Assembly (NCBI GenBank): GCA_009760855.2 | Contig: WPIO01000169.1 | Coordinates: 210,001 to 232,500, forward strand | Length of the DNA stretch: 22,500 nucleotides | Reading direction: 5' to 3' | DNA from: Cristatella mucedo | Lineage: Eukaryota > Bryozoa > Phylactolaemata > Cristatellidae | Shown here: positions 10,126-20,024 of the stretch, in pieces | How positions within the stretch are numbered: the stretch's first letter is position 1 | Layout of the letters: every line of letters starts with the position of its first letter | Translations under genes and position numbers: made by a program | The notes under the pieces: generated by a model | What the model was told of the DNA's origin: nothing | Seen by the model: the letters and a program-made list of their open reading frames with translations, nothing else | Database searches by the model: none

Positions 10126-10286
10126 TTGGACAGAGTCTGAATCTTCTGCTGCAGCCAGGCAGCGCGAGCAGGTCCCGGGGCCACCTGTAGCTTTTTGTCG
10201 ATGGTGGCTGCCATGGCCGGAACCGTGCGAAGAAGGAATTCGTTGGCGAACCACAGGATGCCTCCGACGAGGTGAACGGCAGGCAG
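10126..10286 (-). CDS. WASHC4: WASHC4 exon 6 of window (161 bp)
   Basis: The acceptor is TTTTCGTAG|CTG and the donor is CCAA|GTACGG. It encodes LPAVHLVGGILWFANEFLLR, TVPAMAATIDKKLQVAPGPA and RAAWLQQKIQTLS plus AA. The family counterpart reads VPAITL, IIWFPDNFLIQKIPA and FLQQKAQSLTK. The match is moderate, with the WF-x-x-(E/N)-FL core and LQQK-Q-L-(S/T)-K kept. The sequence VAPGPARAA differs from the family and may be lineage-specific. Phase 0 in, phase 2 out. Confidence 0.88.
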
Positions 10287-10482
10287 CTACGAAAAGAGGC
10301 ATGCACGCACACCGAGTCCCGCATAGAGAGCGCGGCCTTCAACTTGAGCCAAGTCAGAGAGAATGCAGCGAACGAAGAGCACACAGGGCAATCGTGACCG
10401 CAATCAGCATTCATTTCCCACAGCAAAACAGGCATGTGCACAGCCGGGTTTAGGAATGTAGGCCATGAAGCTAGCATATAAG

Positions 10483-10536
10483 CTTATTTCTTTTATAATT
10501 TTATTATTTTATAAGCATGCTTATAAAAGAAATAAG
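10483..10536. repeat. AT-rich nested inverted repeat
   Basis: Sixteen-base arms (CTTATTTCTTTTATAA at 10483-10498 and its exact complement at 10521-10536) flank a 22-nt centre. The centre overlaps a second perfect palindrome, 10507-10528, centred on GCATGC. It may be the remnant of a MITE or a cruciform-prone site. Confidence 0.85.
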
Positions 10537-10619
10537 AGCTCATGGCAACTGCATGGCTTCGCCGGTCCTGCGAGCCCTGCCCACTCGCTGTTAACACGTT
10601 CCCTCGTCATGGCGCCAAG

Positions 10620-11340
10620 TTGGATAATAATACTAATAGTGATAATAAAAAATTTGGCTTTGGTGCCCTAGGAAAATCTAAATTTCTTTAAGAGACACTT
10701 TACATGCGGCCGGAAACGAAGACAAAAAACAAGAGACGAATGGAAACGAGGCATGTCAAGTAGCTAGAGGTAACATGTCAGTACAGTTTTCACACACGTT
10801 AAAGCACATAAATGGCAGTTCGCACGGAAGGAACAGACGCTGTGAGGAACAGGCGGCTATACATTTCCTTTGAAATGTCAAGTCAGAGAATATTACAAAA
10901 GTCAATCAGCAGCTAGTTCGAGACTTTGAGAGCATAGGAACTAAAAGCACTGTCTCGAAAGGAATTGAAGTTGGTTAAGAGTCGCAGCTATGTGATAAGA
11001 GCCAGCTGAGCGTGAGGCTCACTGCAAAATATACGAGTAAAGTATTTCCGATGCTTTATTCCTACGCCGGAGCGAGAGAACAGATGGATCTACTAGTGAG
11101 TGACAAGACCTTAATGTCAATGCCCTGCTTGATGGGGAGCCAGTGCACGTCGGTGACAAATAGCACAGTGTCACAGTGGCACAGTGTCACAACAGGCAAC
11201 ACGCCGACAAGCTGCAGGGTCGTGCACTACCGGTTGGCGGCTTATTGCACCTTGGGCACAAAGATTAGTCTAGTGAGTAATAAGCTATGGAAGTTATAGA
11301 TGAGATGTCCCCAATGCACCGATGCTGATGGTGCCCACCT
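10620..11340 (-). mobile_element. older 5'-truncated LINE copy
   Basis: It is colinear with the 3' part of the intact LINE (about 11500-12190) at diverged identity. Shared plus-strand blocks include GACAAGACCTTAATGTCAAT (against GACAAAACCTTGAAGTCAAT), AGCCAGTGCACGTCGG and GACAAGCTGCAG. It also shares the AAGTGTC ... AGGGCACC tail and ends in a degenerate TTATTATCA run at about 10622-10650. It carries many stops and indels. Confidence 0.85.
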
Positions 11341-11453
11341 GTAGCCATTAAAAAATATGCACATAATTCGTTTGCACTGCACCCTAAGAGAACTTAATCT
11401 CTATACAGGCACTTCACATATGCCACGGGGCTCGAGAACACGACCTCGGTCAT
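11341..11453 (-). mobile_element. short LINE-tail fragment (possible SINE)
   Basis: On the minus strand it contains GTGCCTGTATAGAGATTAAG then TTCTCTTAGGGTGC, homologous to the 3' hairpin of the adjacent intact LINE, then an AT-rich tail. Its left part (GACCGAGGTCGTGTTCTCGAG) faintly resembles the tRNA head of the SINE at 16.3 kb. It is either a 5'-truncated LINE copy or a SINE with a LINE tail. Confidence 0.6.
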
Positions 11454-11479
11454 CAATAATAATAATAATAATAATAATA
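11454..11479. repeat. (AAT)n, 3' tail of the LINE
   Basis: About eight AAT units on the plus strand (ATT on the element strand) follow directly on the LINE 3' hairpin. This is the terminal repeat of the insertion. Confidence 0.9.
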
Positions 11480-11695
11480 TTGCACTTGATAAAGCGCCCT
11501 CAGAGAACTTAATCTCTTTCTAGGCGCTTTACATTTGCTGCAAAGTGATACGCAATAGAATAGTAAGTAAAATCATGCTTAAAAAACAAACAAAATGAAT
11601 AACATGGTTAGGGGTTACATGCACTGGGTCAGCATGCAAATGTGGTTAGTGGCAGCATGAACAGTGTCAGCACGCATAAGCACATCGAGTACGAA

Positions 11696-11947
11696 TCACA
11701 AGGACCCACTAAATGCTGTCCTAAATAGGTATGTTTTTAAGTTTCTTTTAAATGTGGTCAGGTCAGGGGATGTTCTGATGCAGGTCGGGAGGGAGTTCCA
11801 GGCTGTGAGAGCATACGAGCTAAATGCACGGTCTCCAAAGGATTTAAGGTTTGTACGAGGTATTTCTAGACTGTTGGATTCCGAAAAGCGAGTGGTACGA
11901 TGCTTTGCCTGATGGGGTAGTATCTCTGAAAGATAGGCTGGAGCCAT
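11696..11947 (-). pseudogene. LINE ORF2 segment 3: C-terminal end
   Basis: 83 codons in the third frame: MAPAYLSEILPHQ, LKSFGDRAFSSYALTAWNSL and FKRNLKTYLFRTAF, the standard C-terminal signature of L2/CR1 ORF2 proteins. A CT duplication in GGTCTCTTCATT (minus strand, about 11953-11962) would account for the shift from segment 2. The ATG is within the ORF and not a real start. Confidence 0.92.
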
Positions 11948-14289
11948 AGAATGAAGAGACCTAAAAGTGAGCGCGACAAAACCTTGAAGTCAATCCATTG
12001 CTTGACTGGTAACCAGTGCAGGTCGGCGAGAAGTGGAGTAATGTGGCAACTGCGACGCTCACGACAGACAAGCCTAGCTGCAGAGTTTTGCACCAGCTGC
12101 AATCGCCTGATCGCACATGCTGGTAGGCCAGTAAGCAGTGAGTTGCAGAAGTCGAGACGAGATGTCACGAATGCATGGACCAACTTGGACGTGGTATCCT
12201 TATCTAAACAAGCCCTAATTTTAGCAATGTTATGAAGCTGAAAATAGGCTGATTTGACTGTGGAGCTGATGTGGTCATCTAACGAGAGGTCGCTTTGGAA
12301 TATGACACCTAGATTTCGAGCTGATGCAACTGGAGATATGCTGGCAGAGCCAATTTTGAAAGTCAGCCTTTCCAATTTCTGAATAACACTAGGTTTGCCC
12401 ATAACTAGTAAGTTAGTTTTATCATCGTTTAGTTTTAGAAAATTTGCTGCCATCCATGATCGGATGTCATCAATGCATGCAGCAAGTGAGTTGAGAGAAT
12501 TTGAGGTGCTCGAAGGCTGGGAGGGATCAAAGCAAAGGTACAACTGAGTGTCATCCGCATAGAAGTGAAAGCCTAGATTGTGCTTGGCAATCACATCAGC
12601 GAGAGGGAGAGTATAAACGGTGAAAAGGACCGGACCTAGCACGGAGCCCTGAGGTACTCCATATTTTAGAGGTACTTCAGATGATCTTTGTCCATTCACG
12701 TCAACACTCTGGAGTCTCCCACTGAGATAGGACCTGAACCACTGCAGAGCAGTGCCAGTGATGCCCAGGCGAGATGAGAGGCGCTCTAGAAGTACTTTGT
12801 GATCGATGGTATCAAAAGCTGCCGAAAGATCGAGCAAAACAAGAAGAGACACTCTACCCATGTCTGCATTCCTAAGTAGGTCGTTGTATACCCGAAGCAA
12901 TGCTGACTCTGTGGAGTGATTAGCTCTAAAGCCAGACTGGAACTTACTAGCAAGGTGTGAGGTTTCGATATACAAGTTCAGCTGGTCTGCCACGACCCGT
13001 TCCAGTGTCTTTGATAGGAATGGTAGAAGGGAGACTGGGCGGTAGTTGCTTAAGTTCTCTTGGTCTAGTGTAGCTTTCTTGAGAAGTGGCCTGACTACAG
13101 CTTTTTTGAAAGGTGCTGGGACCTGACCTGAGGCTAATGACATATTAATGATGTTGGTTATGCATGGCAGCAGCAGATCAATGCAACGTAGGAGCAGGAC
13201 AGTGGGAATAGGGTCCAGTGGACTTGTTGTCTTCTTTGATTGAGATACGAGCTTTAGGACTACGTCACTGGTGACCTGTTTAAATGCAGACATTGAGGCG
13301 CAGCCAGGAACCGAGGAACAGCATTCTAGTGGGAAGGTTGTCATCGCAGGGATGGATTCCCTGATTTTGTCTATCTTCTGCACAAAGAATCGAGAGAAGC
13401 GATCGGCTAGATCATCACAAGGATCATCAGGTAAGGAGCTAACCTGGGAACGGTTGAGGAGATGGTTTATTGTCGACATCAGCATTTTTGGATTGTGCAT
13501 CTGTGATTCAACAATGTTTCTATAGAAGCTAGACTTAGCCTTTGCTAGGATCGATTGGTACGACCTACAGTAGTCTTCATATGCCTGTCGATGGACAGTT
13601 AGTCCGGATCTTTTGTATGCCTTTTCAAGCTTTCGTTTAGTAGACTTGGCTAGTTTAATGTCTGTGGTAAACCATAGGCCGTCTGGGCGGGGGCGAACAG
13701 TGCGCTTTGTCAAAGGTGCAAACTCGTCGAGCGTGTCAGCTAGTGTCGTGTTGTAGCAATCTACCAGTGATGACAGATCGGAGGGAGGACTGAGCAGCAA
13801 AGGTGAAGCAGATATGCTCGCACGGACAGCATCGATGTCAAGGGTCTTGAGGTTTCGCGATTCACAGGTTATTTTAGAGGAGAATGTGGGCACACACTGT
13901 AGATTGAATGAGATCTGCATGTGGTCAGATAAGCAGGATTTGGTGATAACTGGTGATGACAAAGTGCAGTTATATGAGAAAATTTGGTCGAGTGTGTGAC
14001 CCTTGATGTGGGTAGGGCCATGCACATGAGCCACAAGAGATAATGAGTCTGTCAATGTACGAAATTCGGTGCTGAAAGCGTCAGATAAGTTATCAAAGTG
14101 AACGTTGAAATCACCCATAACGAGGAAGGATCGATTTCTTGCACACAGAATCGAAATGAGATCGGAGAAATCTGAGATAAAGGAGGATTTGGTACCTGGT
14201 GGGCGATAGACTACTTCCACAATCGGTAGCTTGTTTTCGGGTGAGACCAGGACAATAGATTCAAAAGACTGCTTCGAGGGGTACCGCAA
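11866..14289 (-). pseudogene. LINE ORF2 segment 2: rest of endonuclease plus reverse transcriptase
   Basis: 807 open codons. The endonuclease continues with VVYRPPG (about 26-32), GDFN (59-62), HTLDQIF (98-104) and the catalytic SDH (121-123). The reverse transcriptase follows: SNYRPVSLLPFLSKTLE, FQSGFRANHSTESAL, motif A DLSAAFDTIDH (about 485-496), motif B GVPQGSVLGPVLF, catalytic motif C FYADDTQLY (576-584) and motif D LKLNDDKTNLLVMG. All catalytic aspartates are present. Late residues include NSAARLVCR and LADLHWLPV, typical of the L2/CR1 C-terminal end. The true frame leaves this one near 11955, so the last residues here are out of frame. Confidence 0.95.
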
Positions 14290-14815
14290 ATGGCTTGAAG
14301 TTGAATTTCGAGCGCACGATCATAGCAACTCCACCTCCAGTTTTGATTGATCTAGGGGTGTGAAAGAACGTGAAACCAGATGGAGTAGCGTCTTTAATTG
14401 TCGGGCAGTTTATCGATTTCAGCCAAGTTTCAGTTAGGGCGAGCAGGTCGATAACATTTTCAGAAATAAGGTCGTTTATTACTAGAGGTTCATTGCACAT
14501 TGAGCAAGGATTCCAAAGGCAAGCGTTAAGTCTGGCCGATTGGGTTACAACAGGCCTGATGACCACTAAGTTTGAGAGATTTACAGTGACGCATGCGGGG
14601 GAGCGTGCTAAGCGGTTCGAGACAATGCTAGGAATACCAAACGAGCAGCGTCTAAGCTGGCGGTTCCGGCCACCGCGGCGGCTACGGGGTGCTTTCCTTT
14701 TGTTAATGCATAGTTCATGAATCTTAGCAACAACATTAATATCTAGGAATGCATTTGATATACGATGACGAAGCGATAGCAGCTGCTGACGACCATAACT
14801 AACAAATGCATTCAT
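14261..14815 (-). pseudogene. LINE ORF2 segment 1: N-terminus and first half of endonuclease
   Basis: 184 codons before a frameshift-induced stop. Residues 1-95 are basic (RRGGRNRQLRR near 45-55) and unassigned. The endonuclease starts at about 96 with LNACLWNPCSM (the family usually has QN or WN here), has the metal-binding Glu in LALTETWL (125-132), and GGGVAMIVR (160-168). The frame is lost near the C4 run at 14278-14281 (plus-strand G4), just after FKPFAVP; the endonuclease resumes in another frame. An extra base in that run would explain it. Confidence 0.9.
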
Positions 14816-14948
14816 GTTGACCTTGGTCGAGGCGAGTACCTTAACACCTGGACCAAACCTGCGAGGGTTAGCCTCCTACTACTGTCACATGCGAATTTAA
14901 TCAAGGGAGCAAGGTAGTGTTGTCCCATCTATTTCAGAAAATGCACAT

Positions 14949-15084
<136 letters not shown>

Positions 15085-15130
15085 TCTCTTTCTCTCTCTC
15101 TCTCTTTCTCTCTCTATCTCTCTCTCTCAC
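15085..15130. repeat. CT-rich microsatellite joined to (AC)n
   Basis: CTCTTTCTCT-type repeats directly follow the (AC)n tract, forming a compound microsatellite. Confidence 0.9.
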
Positions 15131-15437
15131 ACACCAGCATGCATATAACAGATAAGGACATGCTATGCAGTTGAAATACTCCCCCACCGAGCTGGACTCA
15201 ATGCTACATGCAGGCATCAACTGTGGTTATAACATAGAAACAGTGCACTGTTGTCGTGAAGCATGGCTGACAGGCAGTACGGGCGATACAGTTACGCTTC
15301 ATAAACCAAAACAAACAAATAGGGTGCAGCTAAAGCTAGTAGAAACACTAAACACGAGCAGCAGCTCCTGCTGGTCCAGTGGACAAAGTAAGAGTGGCAG
15401 GACAGCAGTGGTACAGCAACGCCGAGCAAGCCCTCAC

Positions 15438-15565
15438 CTTTTTGTACATATCCCACATTTGTCGAAAAAGTTTCTTATCCGCAGGTCGGAATATGTAGAA
15501 GTCAAGAACATACAGACCACACACGCCGACAAACCTCTTTCTCTGGTTGGTTTCAGTGTCAAGGC
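15438..15565 (-). CDS. WASHC4: WASHC4 exon 5 of window (128 bp)
   Basis: The acceptor is ATTCCTAG|GC and the donor is AAAAAG|GTGAGG. Two bases complete Gly, then LDTETNQRKRFVGVCGLYVL and DFYIFRPADKKLFRQMWDMY then KK. Family counterparts are DQRDKYVGICGLFVL, FQIFRTIDKKF and KK. It ends in phase 0. Strong match. Confidence 0.95.
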
Positions 15566-15786
15566 CTAGGAATGATAAGCGCAAGCCACTGCCACATGGC
15601 TGACCAACAGTGGTGCAAGCTGCAGTGCACGACTTGAGCCCCAGCCACATGCCAGGGCGTCATTGGATAAGCAGCAGGTTTTGTGTGACTAACCCCACGA
15701 CCTTCAGTGCCAGTCCACTGCTCTGACACAACTCACCTGTGGAGGTGCTGGCTTCGACGTGCAGATGTGAGTGTGTGTTCTCAATA

Positions 15787-15788
<2 letters not shown>

Positions 15789-15866
<78 letters not shown>

Positions 15867-15919
15867 CTTTCTCTCTCTCTATCTCTCTTCCTCTCTCCCT
15901 CCTTCTCCCTCTCTTTCTC
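15789..15919. repeat. (CT)n microsatellite in WASHC4 intron 4
   Basis: A nearly pure (CT)n run of about 75 bp is followed by interrupted CT/CCT/TTCT. In the host transcript it reads as a purine (AG) tract. Confidence 0.95.
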
Positions 15920-16073
15920 CCAAATATGCGAAGATATGCCTTTGCCAGTGATGCCATGCAGAGGACAGTGAGGGCAGTCGTTCCACATACCGCGTGGGGC
16001 ACCATCCAGCCGGATATTTTAAAGAGCTAGCGTGACCTACGTAATCGGCCAGATTGATTCGGGGAATCCTTAC

Positions 16074-16191
16074 CGATAACAGTGTCCACCTGAGTGAATA
16101 GGTAGCGCACCACTTGAGCCATGGCGTCGGACAAGGTACTGTTCTTAGTCACTGACGCATTTGCGTCGTCGTATATTTGCTCCACGCAGCC
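16074..16191 (-). CDS. WASHC4: WASHC4 exon 4 of window (118 bp)
   Basis: The acceptor is GATTGCAG|GGC and the donor is ATCG|GTAAGG. The exon encodes GCVEQIYDDANASVTKNSTL and SDAMAQVVRYLFTQVDTVI plus one base. It aligns with family [26 protein letters not shown] (shown here only in outline; the KNST block is identical). It starts in phase 0 and ends in phase 1, fitting both neighbours. Similarity is moderate outside CxEQ and KNST. Confidence 0.9.
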
Positions 16192-16212
16192 CTGCAATCA
16201 GACACAGGCAGC

Positions 16213-16412
16213 CAATTAAAAAATTAAATTAAACTAAATACTAGCTGATTGAACAGCCTCTTTTGTATAGCGACAGAAGAGCCTTTAAGGCTATCCCCAC
16301 CGCTTGCAGTGACGATAAAGGATCGCCCACCGCAGGATTCGAACCCACGACATCGGGACCGAGGTCGTGAAAAGCAGCCGCCTTACCTAGTGCGTGCCAT
16401 CACGGCTGTGAC
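16213..16412 (-). mobile_element. tRNA-derived SINE
   Basis: On the minus strand an RNA polymerase III A box (TGGCACGCACTAGG, 16399-16386) is followed by a B box (GGTTCGAATCC, 16345-16335), the usual arrangement of a tRNA-derived SINE head. A body of about 110 bp follows, ending with CGCTATACAAAAG and an AT-rich tail. The flanks of the tRNA-like part do not pair as an acceptor stem, so it is not a working tRNA gene. It sits in sense orientation and stops about 20 bp before the exon 4 acceptor. Confidence 0.75.
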
Positions 16413-16678
16413 TCGGGTCATACACACATGACGGCACACTGCAAGCCATCGGCTGGCACTGACATCACATCAGCATATGGTGCGCATCAACGGACGTGAA
16501 CTGCTCTACAGCAGCCGATGCAAACCATGTGTCGTGTATGCCACACTGCACCAGCTGGATATAGTTCAAAGCAGGCGACAGAATAGTGTGCTTCTAGGCT
16601 ACTCACAAATCACGAGAAATAACAGGAGGAAGTATCTTTGACCCTTAAAGTTCATACAAAAATTGAGGATTCCCCATT

Positions 16679-17932
16679 ATACAGTGTCTTGAAAACGGCT
16701 GAATTGTCTGTTTTGGAGGTAGTACTTACATGAGCAAAGTAGTATGAAAACAACAGTGCTCCAGCTATGCTCATCTCATACCCTCGTGCTACCACCAACT
16801 GGTACGGATAAGACTAGCCAGTTGACTGCCTTTACGAAGGGTCAAATGTGAGCTCTTTTCACCAAACAGGACTTGGTAATGCTACAATCGCTATGCAAGC
16901 TCGAATTGGTGAGACTTCGCTGAGGTACAACCTGAAGACGTTGGCCATGACAGGTATCATTGATAGTGCAGAGAGACCCGGCAGCCTACATGCACGTCAC
17001 TAGACTTGCTAGGACGGACTGCTTAAGAATGTATCTTTAGGCATCTTTGCGCCCCGGCGAGTGTTCTTGCTCATAGCCTCCAGGCTGCTACTGGGAAGCT
17101 GGTTGGTTGTGATACGGCCGGTCTTCGACTAGATGAACAGCTCCTTGTGCTCCGAAACCAAAAACGAAGCCACTTCTGCCATCACGAAGTGGCATCGTTT
17201 ATAACAGGCTGGATCAAGAGCACTCTGGACATGCAAAGACTGGATCAAAATCAGAATCGGGGTGATGAGAGTAAATTTTGCTAGTTGTTGTAACTGAAAA
17301 TGCATGCAGTACGTGCATTAATGTATGCGAAGTCTTCAAGAATAATTGCATTCCATCCATAGGCAGAAATCTGAAGAAAAAATTTGAGGGCAAAGGGGTC
17401 GCGATCTGAGACTGGTTCTGTAATGGATACCTGGCATCATGACACAAGACGTTTATTTAGAGCTACTCCAAAGCACATAGCAGCAGTGCCTAGGGCAGTG
17501 AGCAATCATTAGAGGCAATCATGTTCTTTTCAAGCAGGATCCCGAGTTTAATCTTGCTGGTGAAGCGTGTTCAACATTTTTTCAGGTATAAAGCATTGGA
17601 TTCAGTGTAGGCTCATTATCCTAGCAGAGTAACCGAGTCAGTCTTTGGACCTGAATCCTACCATCGAGTGTCTCTGGGGTTAATGGAAGCTTGGAGCTCT
17701 CAGGTGGGTCGATCGCTTCTAGAGAAATGCTTTTCTAAAGATTGCAGGACGTCTAGAGAACGATGTCACATGTTTTTTCGAAGGCATAGTTCGCTCCGTG
17801 CCGAAGCGGCTCAAGACAGGATATTGCTTATAGTGCTGATGTAACTGCATCTTTTTAGTATTAACAAATTAATACACGGGTACTAAAACTTTGCTTACAT
17901 GTGAGCTTGTTTTACATACTGTGCATTATTAC
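16679..17932 (+). mobile_element. Tc1/mariner-type DNA transposon relic
   Basis: Seen on the plus strand in broken frames: an N-terminal helix-turn-helix-like stretch (ATIAMQARIGETSLRYNLKT, about 16880-16940), a WTCKDW block near 17227 followed by DESK after a shift (family WTxxDWxKVxFSDES), a LDLNPTIECLWG-like block near 17645-17680 (family SPDLNPIExLW), and VRSVPKRLKT near 17790 (family SMPRRL). ACAGTGTCTTG near 16682 looks like the usual Tc1 terminal start. I find no convincing matching right terminus; the right end is set only by the expected size of about 1.25 kb. Many stops and shifts show that it is dead. It is antisense to the host gene, in intron 3. Confidence 0.75.
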
Positions 17933-17939
17933 AGTATGT

Positions 17940-19187
17940 TGCAATGAGGTTTTTTATATCAGAACCAACTTTTTGGGTTGTCGGCCATTTTAAGTGGCCT
18001 TGCCATTTCATCCGGTTCATCGTTTTCATCTGTTTTCATCGTTCCTCGTTTGCTCGAGTGTACATATCCACGTAACTAATAAACAGTCACGAAAAAGTAG
18101 ATGTCACTCCTCACAGTCGTAGTGAGTACAAACCTACACGTATAGCCAAGTATTACCAGGGCATTATCACGTGGCTGTGTATCACCAGTACACTCTGACA
18201 GGACCGAATATTATCAGCATGCATTCAGTCAGCACCTTTTTCCATTTACGAAATCGCCTACGGGTTAAGCTGTGCTAGTATTTTTGCATATTTACATTAG
18301 GGTAAGAAAGGGGCTATACACCCGAACTGACTCTCAGCTAAGCGTGCACCTAGCAAAACTGCGCCGGCTGCTGCACAACAGCAGCACGTCACGGAGACAG
18401 CCCCGCCCCTTCTGAACTCCATCTGGGGGAGACAGCAGCAGGTGAGCACTAGAGCCTGCTGGACGCCGCTGCAGAAGTAGACAGCGATCCAGTTCAAGTG
18501 GCACGGCCAAGGCTTCCTGCACAGAGGAGCAGGCAGTATCTTATCTCAAGGCAAGCAGCTGTGGGCGGCAGCAGCGCGATGAAAGCAGTTGAAGGTCGGC
18601 TAGCAGAGCAAAGTGGCTACGCCACCCCGGTGAGGCTGCTCGCCAGCACGAGGCTGGCTATGCAAGCGGGAGTCGCACAGTAAGCATGCCCGGCCGTCGG
18701 TAGCAGCCGCCCGGCGGTCGGTAGCAGCCGCATACACTCTGGCTGGGTTTAGCGCTATGTAATTAAACGACCGCGAATCCCGGCTCCTCCTCCCCCGCCC
18801 CCGACCCGATGCAGGAAGGCCTCGGCTGTGGTCCGATGCCTTTTAACCCCGAAGACAGGAGCTCTCGACACCGTGTGTTCGGCACCGGCGGTCGAGCACT
18901 CTGCCGCACACACGGTGCCGAGAGGAAAGCTCGGCGGAAAAGCATAGTCCGACCTAGCCAAAATGCAATCTACTGTCGACGATGCGATAAGCAGCAGGCA
19001 ACAGCCCTAAAGCAGCTGCAGGAATGGGCCAGCGTGAATGTACGGCAAGCATGAGGCCAGAACTTGACATTCGTGGTGGAACTAAAGCTTGCAAAAGTGT
19101 GACCGAGAGTCAGCTGAGTACGAGACAAAGAGTTCGATCGACACCACGAGGCAAGCGCATGCGTTGCAGCTGCCAGATGATAGAGAC

Positions 19188-19190
<3 letters not shown>
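17940..19190. other. WASHC4 intron 3, unclassified part
   Basis: I recognise no element here. The part near 18360-18960 is visibly GC-richer than the rest and has small direct repeats such as CGGTCGGTAGCAGCCGC (about 18693-18730). The part at 18015-18060 has repeated TTTTCATC motifs. Reading frames here show no family I know. Confidence 0.6.
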
Positions 19191-19276
<86 letters not shown>

Positions 19277-19347
19277 CAGAGAGAGACAGAGAGAGACAGA
19301 GAGAGACAGAGAGAGACAGAGAGAGACAGAGAGAGACAGAGAGAGAC

Positions 19348-19388
<41 letters not shown>

Positions 19389-19740
19389 GACAGAGAGACA
19401 GACAGAGAGAGACAGAGAGAGACAGAGAGAGACAGAGAGAGACAGAGAGACAGAGAGAGACAGAGACAGAGAGAGACAGAGACAGAGACAGAGACAGAGA
19501 CAGAGAGACAGAGAGTGAGAGACACAGAGACAGAGACACAGAGAGAGACAGAGATAGAGGCAGAGATAGACAGAGACAGATAAAGAGAGAGACAGATACA
19601 GAAGCAGACAGAGACACAGACAGACAGAGACAGATAGAGAGACAGACACAGAGACAGACAGACAGAGAGACAGACAGAGAGACAGACAGGGAGAGACAGG
19701 GGTAGAAACAGAGAGACAGAGAGATAGACAGAGACAGAGA
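19191..19740. repeat. GA then (GAGAGACA)n satellite in WASHC4 intron 3
   Basis: Pure (GA)n (about 19192-19268) passes into an array of 8-bp units GAGAGACA, then into mixed GACAGA, GATAGA and GACACA units. It starts about 65 bp downstream of the exon 3 donor in gene orientation. Long frames over it are artefacts. Confidence 0.95.
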
Positions 19741-19804
19741 GCTACAGGGTCAGAAATAGAGATGGAGAGAGTTGCGTGGGCAATGCTGCTGCCGAATGGC
19801 ATAC

Positions 19805-19925
19805 GAGAAAGATCCGGTTGTCGAGAAGCTGGCCTTCCAGCTTCATGATTAGCTTCTCGAACGGTCTCAGTTTATCTTCGGTGAATCCAAATTTCGTTGG
19901 GTTATGGTGAACCGACTTGAGCATT
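19805..19925 (-). CDS. WASHC4: WASHC4 exon 3 of window (121 bp)
   Basis: The acceptor is TTTCCAG|A and the donor is CTC|GTATGC. After one base completing Arg it encodes [20 protein letters not shown] and [20 protein letters not shown]. The family counterparts are [31 protein letters not shown] and MIFQ. It ends in phase 0, as expected for the next exon. The match is nearly colinear and without gaps. Confidence 0.96.
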
Positions 19926-19978
19926 CTGGAAACAAGCGAGAAGAAGCTGCTGCACGGAAAAACTGACCCAGTGCTCTC

Positions 19979-20024
19979 TTCACTTTCACTTTCACGATCA
20001 CGATCACTTTCACTTTCACTTTCG
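19979..20024. repeat. hexamer minisatellite TTTCAC / GATCAC
   Basis: Three TTTCAC units, then GATCAC units, then further TTTCAC units stand in tandem, a near-symmetric block. It lies about 55 bp upstream of the exon 3 acceptor in gene orientation. The opposite strand reads as alternating Val-Lys codons, which is repeat artefact. Confidence 0.85.

Larger units (their letters stand above)
11454..14890 (-). mobile_element. L2/CR1-like non-LTR retrotransposon, nearly intact
   Basis: A minus-strand LINE encoding an apurinic-type endonuclease followed by a reverse transcriptase, with no RNase H domain seen. It has a 3' untranslated region with a hairpin (GCGCC ... GGCGC around an AGAGA/TCTCT stem) and ends in (ATT)n at 11479-11454, as is usual for L2-like elements. 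Two frameshifts break the ORF near 14280 and 11955. The 5' boundary is uncertain: an in-frame stop lies 22 codons before the first ATG at 14815, and I recognise no ORF1. It sits in sense orientation in WASHC4 intron 5. L2 or CR1 clade is inferred from the FYADDTQLY motif, domain order and tail. Confidence 0.93.

Noticed and set aside
11454-14890. Retrovirus or LTR retrotransposon
   Set aside because: There is no LTR, gag, protease, integrase or RNase H. The apurinic endonuclease plus FYADD reverse transcriptase order and the (ATT)n tail indicate a non-LTR element.
16330-16412. Functional tRNA gene
   Set aside because: A and B boxes are present but no paired acceptor stem closes around them, and SINE body and tail follow.
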